Source: Comamonadaceae bacterium (lineage in GTDB: Bacteria > Pseudomonadota > Gammaproteobacteria > Burkholderiales > Burkholderiaceae_C). From it: DNA of 7,310 nucleotides. How positions within the stretch are numbered: position 1 is the first letter of the stretch; every line of letters begins with the position of its first letter. Below are positions 1 through 4,905 of this stretch, in pieces. The stretch lies in NCBI GenBank assembly GCA_947458305.1, contig CANGZO010000116.1, positions 1-7,310 on the forward strand. The letters run 5' to 3'. The notes beneath the pieces were generated by a model, which ran no database searches, had not been told where the DNA came from, and saw only the letters and a program-made list of their open reading frames with translations. The position numbers and the translations under genes were made by a program.

Positions 1-44
1 CGTTGTGGATAGGTCAATCAATACATCCAAACCAAGAGGTCGAC

Positions 45-341
45 ATGACGCCAGAAGCCAGCCAAGAATACCAGCGTGCCATCGAAGAGGCCGCTAACGC
101 ATTCATGAAGGTCATGACCCTGCGTGGATTTTCCGTCAGGGATTACCCGCAAAATTTTGTGGCCCAAATGGCCAACACCACCCGTCTGGCTTTTGAAACC
201 GACCGACACGGCCCTCACGCCCGTGCAGATGTGTTGGTGGCGGACATGTTGACCAGCGCTGTTCGCACAGCGGCTCCCCGCATTGGCCTCAACAACGACA
301 AAAAGCGCTCTTTCGCCACTTTGGGGCGTCGCTTGGCTTGA
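45..341 (+). CDS. Small conserved-looking protein of unknown function (98 aa)
   Basis: I do not recognise this protein. It would be 98 residues and soluble, with no signal peptide, membrane segment or cysteine. The sequence alternates charged and aliphatic residues in a way that suggests several short alpha helices, and it ends in a basic tail (KKRSFATLGRRLA). I chose the ATG at 45 because AAGAGGT at 34-40 is a good ribosome binding site four bases upstream. The frame stays open upstream to a TTG at 3, but that start has no such site. Codon use resembles the neighbouring genes. It runs convergently into the SRP RNA gene, with two hairpins after its stop. It is probably a real gene because of the start signal, but its function cannot be inferred from sequence or context. 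Confidence 0.62.
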   Translation: MTPEASQEYQRAIEEAANAFMKVMTLRGFSVRDYPQNFVAQMANTTRLAFETDRHGPHARADVLVADMLTSAVRTAAPRIGLNNDKKRSFATLGRRLA

Positions 342-354
342 TCTGGCAGTGGAA

Positions 355-386
355 AACCCTCGCATGACCAGAGCATGCGCAGGGTT
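355..386. other. Strong inverted repeat (12-bp stem with one bulge) after the small gene
   Basis: AACCCT-CGCATG at 355-366 pairs with CATGCG (374-379) and AGGGTT (381-386). The loop is seven bases (367-373) and C380 is a single bulged base. It begins 13 bases after the stop codon of the upstream gene. No T-run follows on the plus strand; on the minus strand only TTTTCC follows. It may protect a 3' end or act as a weak or factor-assisted terminator between two convergent transcripts. The pairing is directly visible; the function is inferred. Confidence 0.5.
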
Positions 387-388
387 GG

Positions 389-427
389 GTCGTTATAGAA
401 ATAAGACCTGTGCAGGTCTTGAACGAC
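389..427. other. Second inverted repeat, perfect 8-bp palindrome within longer outer arms
   Basis: The core AAGACCTG-TG-CAGGTCTT (403-420) is a perfect palindrome around two bases. Outer arms GTCGTT (389-394) and AACGAC (422-427) are also complementary, giving a long interrupted hairpin. It abuts the six-A tract that encodes the U-tail of the ffs transcript on the opposite strand, so it lies immediately downstream of ffs and at the end of the convergent transcript. It could be a backup terminator or 3'-end structure for either transcript. A protein-binding palindrome is also possible. No function can be assigned from sequence alone. Confidence 0.5.
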
Positions 428-446
428 AAAAAAGGTGACGAGCCTT
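428..446 (-). terminator. Intrinsic terminator of ffs (3' strand of closing helix plus U6)
   Basis: On the minus strand the 3' strand of the SRP RNA closing helix (446-437) is followed by ACC and then six T residues (433-428). The RNA's own terminal helix would therefore serve as the terminator stem. The second hairpin at 389-427 starts directly after the T-run and could act as a backup. Confidence 0.6.
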
Positions 447-530
447 GACCCCGGCACTGGATTCACAGTTAGGGCTGCTTGGTTCCCCACCTGACCCGGT
501 TGGCCGCTTCACCATGCGGGAAGGCCCGTC
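431..530 (-). ncRNA. ffs: Bacterial signal recognition particle RNA (4.5S RNA)
   Basis: This is the RNA core of the signal recognition particle. It binds Ffh and, with FtsY, targets nascent membrane proteins to the translocon. Read on the minus strand, the apical hairpin is GTCAGGT-GG-GGAA-CC-AAGCAGCC (positions 495 down to 473). It matches the universally conserved SRP domain IV, including the GGAA tetraloop and the AGCAGCC side of the internal loop. The termini close with a perfect 10-bp helix, GACGGGCCUU (530-521) with AAGGCUCGUC (446-437), containing one G-U pair. CCCG..CAUGG further in pairs with CCAGUGCCGGG apart from small bulges. A U6 tract follows at once. The length near 100 nt is that of the small bacterial form. 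The gene diverges from dnaX. The exact ends are estimates. Confidence 0.93.
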
Positions 531-537
531 GGGTTGA

Positions 538-565
538 ATTGTAGGCGAGCTTGGGCTTACCCCAA
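538..565 (-). promoter_or_regulatory. Predicted sigma-70 promoter of ffs
   Basis: On the minus strand TACAAT (543-538) is one mismatch from the -10 consensus. TTGGGG (565-560) stands 16 bases upstream as a poor -35 sharing TTG. The predicted transcription start, seven to eight bases after the -10 box, falls at 531-530. That is exactly where the 5' strand of the SRP RNA closing helix begins, which supports both the promoter and the RNA boundary. Confidence 0.65.
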
Positions 566-678
566 CGCCAAAGCCTGTTTTTCTCTCTTGCTGATTTCAC
601 TTTCTTTGAGCCGAGACAAGGCTCGCCATGGGCACGAAGAGATCCAGAGCCGTTCAGTCGGGCCGTTCTGGAGCCCGA

Positions 679-684
679 TAGAAT
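679..684 (+). promoter_or_regulatory. Candidate -10 box for dnaX, very close to its start codon
   Basis: TAGAAT (679-684) differs from TATAAT at one position and ends eight bases before the dnaX ATG. No convincing -35 box is seen at 16-18 bases; TTCAGT at 653-658 is 20 bases away. If used, transcription would start around 691, leaving almost no leader. This agrees with the lack of a Shine-Dalgarno sequence, but the promoter could also lie elsewhere in 540-690. Confidence 0.3.
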
Positions 685-692
685 CAAGCCCC

Positions 693-2684
693 ATGTCTTA
701 CCTCGTTCTTGCGCGCAAATACCGCCCCCGCAATTTCACTGAAATGGTGGGGCAAGAGCACGTGGTGCAAGCCCTGACCAATGCCCTCGTGCAGCAACGC
801 CTGCACCACGCTTATTTGTTCACCGGCACCCGCGGCGTGGGCAAGACCACCGTGTCGCGCATTTTGGCCAAGTCGCTCAACTGCCAAGGCGCAGATGGGC
901 AAGGTGGCATCACTGCCGAGCCCTGTGGCGTGTGCCAGGCTTGCCGCGACATCGACGCCGGTCGTTTTGTGGACTACACCGAGCTGGACGCGGCCTCTAA
1001 CCGGGGTGTAGACGAGGTGCAGAGCCTGCTGGAGCAGGCGGTTTACAAGCCTGTGCAAGGGCGTTTCAAGGTCTTCATGATCGACGAGGTGCACATGCTG
1101 ACCAACACCGCGTTCAACGCGATGTTGAAGACCCTGGAAGAACCCCCCGAATATTTGAAGTTCGTGCTGGCCACGACCGACCCGCAAAAAGTGCCGGTGA
1201 CCGTGCTCTCGCGTTGCTTGCAGTTCAACCTGCGCCCCATGGCTCCAGAGACGGTGTTCGAACACCTGACGCAGGTGCTGGCCGCCGAACAGCTGAGCGC
1301 CGAGCCCTTGGCCTTGCGCCTGTTGGCCCGCGCCGCGCGCGGTTCCATGCGCGACGCCCTGAGTCTGACCGACCAAGCCATTGCCTTTGGCAACGGGCAA
1401 TTGCAAGAAGCTGGCGTGCGCCAGATGTTGGGCAGCGTGGACCGCAGCCATGTCATGCACATGATCCGCGCCCTGGCCGAGGGCGACGGCGCGGCGGTGG
1501 TGAACCAGGTCAATGCCCTGCGCTTGCAAGGCGTGTCGGCCGCCGCCACGCTGGAGGACATGGCCATGCTGTTGCAGCGCATGGCCGTGATGCAGATGGT
1601 GCCCAGCATGGCCCAAGACGGTGATGATCCCGATACTCAGGGCCTGGCCGATCTGGCTCAGGCGATGCCCGCCGAAGAAACCCAATTGCTCTATAGCCTG
1701 TGCTTGCACGGGCGCACCGAGCTGGGTCTGGCCCCGGACGAATACGCGGCCCTGACCATGGTGCTGCTGCGCCTGCTGGCCTTCAAGCCCCAGGCGGGAA
1801 CGGCAGAAAAAAAAAGTCCTCTGACCAGCCCTCGGGCCACCAATGAATCTACCCGAGCTGCAGCGTCTGTCGCTCCAGCCGCTGCCGACTCAGAGCCCAA
1901 GTCAGCCCCTTTAGCCGCCTCCGTACCAGCGCCCTTACCAGCGCTTGTAGCGGGGCCAGCAGCAACCCCACCCAGTGAGGTGGTCCTCCCCATGGCTGCA
2001 CCGATGGCGACGCCGCTGGTGTCAGCGCTGCCCGCCGAGCCTGTCACCAGCCGGGCACCACCCGTGCGGCCTTTGCCTGATGCGCACCTGTCCGAGCCGC
2101 CCCCATGGGAGGACTGGCCCGACACCACCGACTATGCCGATGTCCAGGCCATCCAACAGGCCGCGCCCGTCCAACATGCGCCCGTGCAACAGGTGCAACA
2201 TGCAGTGCCCGGTTTGCGGTCTTTGCCCGTGCGCGAGGTCCTGCCCTCGCTGCGCGCCGATGTGCCCACTTTGTCCGCACCCGTGTCTGTGCAGGCCACG
2301 CCCGAAGGCGATGTTTGGTTTGAGGTGGTGCAAGGACTGATGTCGCAAGACGCCATCACCGCCTTGGTGCGCGAACTGGCTCTGCAGTCCCAACTGTTGG
2401 GCCGGGATGCTGGACATTGGCAGCTGCGCGTGGAGCGCGAGACCCTGAACCACGCCGCCAGCCGCGAGCGTCTGCAAACGGCTCTGCAGGCCGCAGGCCA
2501 TGGCGATGTTCAGCTGGGCATCGAAATTGGCCCCGTGACCGACAGCCCTGCCCGGCGCCTCGCCGTCAAAGCCGCTGAGCAAATGTTGGCCGCGAAGGCG
2601 CTGATTGAAAGCGATCCGCTGGTGCAGGCCATGGTGCGCGACTTCGGGGCCAAAATCGTGCCTGGCAGCATCCAGCTGATCTGA
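693..2684 (+). CDS. dnaX: DNA polymerase III subunit tau (clamp loader, gamma/tau)
   Basis: This is the motor subunit of the replicative clamp loader. Tau loads the beta clamp and also ties the polymerase core and DnaB helicase to the replisome. The protein is 663 residues. Visible in order are the start MSYLVLARKYRP, Walker A GTRGVGKT (45-52), zinc-binding C64, C78, C81 and C84, Walker B DEVH (131-134), the SRC motif with arginine finger R174, and sensor-2 R220. A helical domain III ends near residue 370. A Pro/Ala-rich linker follows, then a tau-specific C-terminal domain from about 538 to 663. The spacing between the zinc cysteines is five residues longer than in E. coli. The frame is open back to 534, but the ATG at 693 gives the canonical family N terminus. 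No clear ribosome binding site precedes it. The gene heads the dnaX-ybaB-recR cluster. An A9 run at codons 372-375 may permit a short gamma-like form. Confidence 0.97.
   Translation: MSYLVLARKYRPRNFTEMVGQEHVVQALTNALVQQRLHHAYLFTGTRGVGKTTVSRILAKSLNCQGADGQGGITAEPCGVCQACRDIDAGRFVDYTELDAASNRGVDEVQSLLEQAVYKPVQGRFKVFMIDEVHMLTNTAFNAMLKTLEEPPEYLKFVLATTDPQKVPVTVLSRCLQFNLRPMAPETVFEHLTQVLAAEQLSAEPLALRLLARAARGSMRDALSLTDQAIAFGNGQLQEAGVRQMLGSVDRSHVMHMIRALAEGDGAAVVNQVNALRLQGVSAAATLEDMAMLLQRMAVMQMVPSMAQDGDDPDTQGLADLAQAMPAEETQLLYSLCLHGRTELGLAPDEYAALTMVLLRLLAFKPQAGTAEKKSPLTSPRATNESTRAAASVAPAAADSEPKSAPLAASVPAPLPALVAGPAATPPSEVVLPMAAPMATPLVSALPAEPVTSRAPPVRPLPDAHLSEPPPWEDWPDTTDYADVQAIQQAAPVQHAPVQQVQHAVPGLRSLPVREVLPSLRADVPTLSAPVSVQATPEGDVWFEVVQGLMSQDAITALVRELALQSQLLGRDAGHWQLRVERETLNHAASRERLQTALQAAGHGDVQLGIEIGPVTDSPARRLAVKAAEQMLAAKALIESDPLVQAMVRDFGAKIVPGSIQLI
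1807..1857 (+). promoter_or_regulatory. Candidate frameshift / transcriptional slippage site in dnaX
   Basis: Nine consecutive A residues (1807-1815) are read in the zero frame as gaA AAA AAA Agt, which contains the slippery heptamer A AAA AAA in the correct phase. A -1 shift adds ten codons and stops at TGA 1844-1846, giving 384 residues. A +1 shift stops at TGA 1822-1824, giving 376 residues. Downstream, CTCGGG (1831-1836) pairs with CCCGAG (1852-1857), and CAG/CTG can extend the stem past a two-base bulge. The site lies just after domain III, as expected for production of gamma, which is known from E. coli (ribosomal frameshift) and Thermus (transcriptional slippage). Use of the site here is inferred. 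Confidence 0.55.
2163..2192 (+). repeat. Short tandem repeat in the dnaX linker (two 15-base units)
   Basis: GCGCCCGTCCAACAT (2163-2177) is followed directly by GCGCCCGTGCAACAG (2178-2192), and then by a partial third copy, GTGCAACATGC (2193-2203). It encodes APVQH-APVQQ-VQHAV within the flexible Pro/Ala/Gln linker of tau. In-frame units of this kind can change linker length without disrupting folded domains. Confidence 0.6.
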
Positions 2685-2723
2685 TTCTTGCCCCTTTTTC
2701 CAATCTAAATCAAAGGAAACCCC

Positions 2724-3047
2724 ATGTTCAACAAAGGACAACTCGCTGGCTTGATGAAACAAGCGCAAGCCATGCAGGACAACCTGAAGAAAGCCCAAGA
2801 CGAATTGGCTTTCGTCGAGGTTGAAGGCCAAGCCGGTTCTGGCATGGTCAAGGTGCTGATGACCTGCAAGCACAATGTGCGCCGCGTCACCATCGACCCC
2901 AGCTTGTTGGCCGACGACAAGGACATGCTGGAAGACCTGGTGGCCGCTGCCTTCAACGACGCCGTGCGCATGGCCGAAGAAGTCTCGCAGCAAAAAATGG
3001 GCAAGCTCACCGCCGGTTTGCCACCGGGCATGAAGCTGCCTTTCTGA
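2724..3047 (+). CDS. ybaB: YbaB/EbfC family nucleoid-associated DNA-binding protein
   Basis: This is a small dimeric protein of 107 residues, the usual family size. Family members bind DNA broadly and associate with the nucleoid. The N-terminal helix (about 1-32, KQAQAMQDNLKKAQDEL) is amphipathic and would form the DNA-gripping arm. Then come the signature beta strands (VEVEGQAGSGMVKV), the strongly conserved RRVTIDPSLLADD, and the EDLVAAAFNDA helix. The C terminus LPPGMKLPF is typical. A clear ribosome binding site, AAAGGAAA (2712-2719), supports the ATG at 2724. The gene lies 39 bases after dnaX with no terminator between them and 10 bases before recR. This dnaX-ybaB-recR order is common across proteobacteria and suggests co-transcription. 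Confidence 0.96.
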   Translation: MFNKGQLAGLMKQAQAMQDNLKKAQDELAFVEVEGQAGSGMVKVLMTCKHNVRRVTIDPSLLADDKDMLEDLVAAAFNDAVRMAEEVSQQKMGKLTAGLPPGMKLPF

Positions 3048-3057
3048 TCGCTTGAAC

Positions 3058-3648
3058 ATGGCCGACACCCACGCCCTCGCCACACTGGTGCAGGCCCTCA
3101 AGGGCTTGCCGGGGGTGGGCGTCAAGTCGGCCCAGCGAATGGCTTTTCAGCTGCTGCAAAACGACCGGGCCACGGCGCGGCAATTGGCGGCAGCCTTGGA
3201 CAATGCGGTGCAAAAAATTCGGCATTGTGCGTGTTGCCATACCTTCACCGAGGCTGAGCTGTGCGACACCTGCCTGGACGACACCCGTGACCGCACCCAG
3301 CTGTGCGTGATCGAAACCCCGGCCGACCAGTCGGCCATTGAGCGCACGGGCACTTACCGGGGTTTGTACTTTGTACTCATGGGCAAGCTCAGCCCACTCG
3401 ACGGCATCGGCCCGCACGACATTGGCCTGGCCAAGCTCAAGCAACGTGTGGGCGATGGCGTGTTGACCGAGGTGATCTTGGCCACCAACTTCACCGCCGA
3501 GGGAGAGGCCACCGCGCATGTGATCTCCGAAATGATCCGCCAGCAAGGCTTGCGTGTAACGCGCCTGGCCCGTGGCGTGCCTGCGGGCAGCGAGTTGGAA
3601 TACGTGGACCTGGGCACCATCGCTCACGCCTTGGTCGATCGGCGCTGA
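3058..3648 (+). CDS. recR: Recombination mediator protein RecR
   Basis: RecR works with RecO and RecF to load RecA onto SSB-coated single-stranded DNA during gap repair. The protein is 196 residues. Visible are the helix-hairpin-helix region GLPGVGVKSAQRMAF (16-30), the zinc finger C57, C60, C69 and C72 (CxxC, eight residues, CxxC), and a Toprim domain from about 81. Toprim features include E86 and the family-diagnostic SPLDGIGPHDIG (112-123). ATNFTAEGEAT is another hallmark, carrying FTA where E. coli has PTV. I place the start at ATG 3058, which gives the usual N-terminal length; an in-frame TTG at 3052 would add two residues. Neither has a Shine-Dalgarno sequence. The ATG is 10 bases after the ybaB stop, so translation is probably coupled to ybaB. 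Confidence 0.96.
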   Translation: MADTHALATLVQALKGLPGVGVKSAQRMAFQLLQNDRATARQLAAALDNAVQKIRHCACCHTFTEAELCDTCLDDTRDRTQLCVIETPADQSAIERTGTYRGLYFVLMGKLSPLDGIGPHDIGLAKLKQRVGDGVLTEVILATNFTAEGEATAHVISEMIRQQGLRVTRLARGVPAGSELEYVDLGTIAHALVDRR

Positions 3649-3662
3649 ACGAACACTTTGGC

Positions 3663-3685
3663 CACTGCGCAATGGCAGTGCGCAG
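3663..3685 (+). other. Hairpin just after recR
   Basis: CACTGC (3663-3668) pairs with GCAGTG (3675-3680) around a six-base loop. An alternative register, CTGCGC (3665-3670) with GCGCAG (3680-3685), is also possible, so the two stems are mutually exclusive. It starts 14 bases after the recR stop and has no T-run. It may contribute to the 3' end of the operon transcript. Confidence 0.4.
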
Positions 3686-3692
3686 GGACCGT

Positions 3693-3721
3693 GTGGTGGC
3701 CGTACTGGCCACACCATTTCT
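3693..3721 (+). terminator. Candidate terminator of the dnaX-ybaB-recR operon
   Basis: TGGCC (3697-3701) pairs with GGCCA (3707-3711) around the loop GTACT. GTG/CAC extends this to eight base pairs with one bulged G. It is followed by CATTTCT, which is only a weak T-rich tail. It is the best intrinsic terminator candidate downstream of recR, but the weak tail leaves open a Rho-assisted end or read-through into the next gene. Confidence 0.4.
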
Positions 3722-3743
3722 GGTGCTCCGTAAAAACCCGCTT

Positions 3744-3771
3744 GGGAACATTCCCGATGGCAAATCCATCG
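3744..3771. other. Two adjacent perfect hairpins upstream of the binding-protein gene
   Basis: GGGAA-CA-TTCCC (3744-3755) is followed immediately by CGATGG-CAAAT-CCATCG (3755-3771). They share base 3755, so both cannot use that base at once. They lie 43-70 bases before the GTG start of the downstream gene, within its presumed promoter or leader region. They could be operator half-sites or leader structure. No matching regulator is recognisable, and I see no convincing -35/-10 pair here. Confidence 0.35.
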
Positions 3772-3800
3772 CGATTGCCTATGCTCTGAGAACTCACTCT

Positions 3801-3806
3801 AGGAGC
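3801..3806 (+). promoter_or_regulatory. Ribosome binding site that fixes a GTG start
   Basis: AGGAGC lies seven bases before the GTG at 3814 and is the strongest Shine-Dalgarno match in the window. It decides the non-ATG start of the binding-protein gene and keeps the complete export signal in the product. Confidence 0.75.
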
Positions 3807-3813
3807 ATCTCAG

Positions 3814-4881
3814 GTGTCGCCAGACCATCTCACGCGTCGTTCACTGTTGTTGGCGGCCATGGGCTCGCTGACATCGGTGTCGGGCCTGAGTGCGACGCCA
3901 GCCGAGTCTGCACGCCCCTTGACCCGCGTCAAGCTGGCATTGGCAGCGAATCAAAGCCTTTATCACCTGCCATTGACGGTAGCCGAACACATGGGGTTCT
4001 TTCGCTTGACGGGCATTCAGGTCGAATGGCTAACGCACGAGTCTGGGGCTCAAGCTTTGCAAAGTGTGTTGGGTGGCCAAGCCGATGTGATGGCGGGTGC
4101 TTATGAGCATTTGTTTGGCTTGCATCAAAAAGGCCAGCCATTCATGAGCTTTGTGCAAATGTGCCGAACCCCACAAGTCAGTTTGGGCGGGAGCACGCGA
4201 GGCGGCAAATCTTGGCAATCCTTTGCCGATATCCGTGGTGCGCGTTTGGGCATATCGGCGCTCGACTCCACTACCCACTGGATGGCTTGTCAGTGGCTCA
4301 GACGCCACGGTCTCTCCACGGATGAAGTCTTGTTTGTGGAGGTCGGTTCATCGACGGGGGTGTTGGATGCCTTGCGTGCCGGGAGCATCGATGCTTTGTG
4401 CAATCCAGATCCCATCATGCATTGGCTGGAGCAAAAAAATGAAATCCGTTTGCTGGGTGAAACGCGAACCCTTGCAGGTACACGCCAAGTCATGGGGGGT
4501 GCTGTACCGGGGGCCAGTCTTTTTGCACATGCGGACTTTTTGCAGCGCCAACCCGAGCGTGTGCAAGCTTTGACGGATGCGGTGGTTTTGGCGCTGAAGT
4601 GGTTGCCCTCTGCAGGACTCACTGACATTTTGAAGACTGTGCCACCCAGCCATTGGTCATGGGACCGCGCCGCTTATTTGGGCGCCTTTGAAAAGCTGCG
4701 GGAGTCCTATGCGGTGGATGGCCTGATTCGAAGTGCGGAGGTCCACCGTGCTTGGCAGGCGCATGCAGGTTTAAAGGGCGTCACTTCCCAGTCGCGTATC
4801 TGGCCTGATCGGACGTTCACCAACCTGTTCGCGAACAGCGCCCAAAATTCCCAGCGGCTCAGGTCGCGCATGGGGGGCTAA
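3814..4881 (+). CDS. ABC transporter substrate-binding protein, NMT1/TauA/SsuA-like
   Basis: This is a predicted periplasmic solute-binding protein of 355 residues. The family (COG0715-like) captures nitrate, sulfonate, taurine or thiamine-precursor ligands for ABC importers. The N terminus has a twin-arginine motif, TRRSLLL (7-13), then a hydrophobic stretch to about residue 25 and an Ala-rich possible cleavage region near 27-30. There is no lipobox cysteine. The mature part has the family pattern: KLALAANQSLYHLPLTVAEH (40-59), MGFF, GIQVEW, GGQADVMAGAYEH (87-99), DIRGARLGIS, and LRAGSIDALCNPDP. The GTG start is supported by AGGAGC at 3801-3806. No permease or ATPase gene is visible. The gene stands alone between the recR operon and the convergent mltD, so it may share a transporter encoded elsewhere. 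The ligand cannot be predicted from sequence. Confidence 0.85.
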   Translation: MSPDHLTRRSLLLAAMGSLTSVSGLSATPAESARPLTRVKLALAANQSLYHLPLTVAEHMGFFRLTGIQVEWLTHESGAQALQSVLGGQADVMAGAYEHLFGLHQKGQPFMSFVQMCRTPQVSLGGSTRGGKSWQSFADIRGARLGISALDSTTHWMACQWLRRHGLSTDEVLFVEVGSSTGVLDALRAGSIDALCNPDPIMHWLEQKNEIRLLGETRTLAGTRQVMGGAVPGASLFAHADFLQRQPERVQALTDAVVLALKWLPSAGLTDILKTVPPSHWSWDRAAYLGAFEKLRESYAVDGLIRSAEVHRAWQAHAGLKGVTSQSRIWPDRTFTNLFANSAQNSQRLRSRMGG

Positions 4882-4886
4882 GTCGC

Positions 4887-4904
4887 CCAAACTTCAGCGT
4901 TTGG
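4887..4904. terminator. Hairpin in the 24-base gap between convergent genes
   Basis: CCAAAC (4887-4892) pairs perfectly with GTTTGG (4899-4904) around TTCAGC. It occupies nearly all of the space between the binding-protein stop (4879-4881) and the mltD stop (4906-4908). The symmetric position suggests a shared, bidirectional end-of-transcript structure. There is no T-run on either strand, so classical intrinsic termination is uncertain. Confidence 0.4.
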
Positions 4905-4905
4905 C

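Noticed and set aside
608..624. GAGCC/GGCTC inverted repeat before dnaX as an operator
   Set aside because: A five-base stem with a seven-base loop is weak and expected by chance; no associated promoter hexamers are seen.
534..692. Upstream extension of the dnaX frame by 53 codons
   Set aside because: The canonical N terminus MSYLVLARKYRP begins at 693, and the extension covers the ffs-dnaX promoter region.
551..742. 63-codon open frame as a possible dnaX leader peptide
   Set aside because: It overlaps the dnaX start in another frame, has no ribosome binding site and no composition or motif to support translation.
684..1709. Long open frame on the minus strand opposite dnaX (341 codons)
   Set aside because: It lies fully antisense to a well-conserved clamp-loader core. 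The translation is His/Gln/Gly-rich, as expected from the complement of GC-rich coding sequence, and shows no motif.
2022..3125. Long minus-strand open frame spanning the dnaX end, ybaB and recR start (367 codons)
   Set aside because: It is a shadow of three real genes, crosses their boundaries and has no recognisable domain.
4433..4439. Run of seven A residues in the binding-protein gene as a second slippage site
   Set aside because: It falls inside the folded domain with no sensible truncated product, and a run this short is common by chance.
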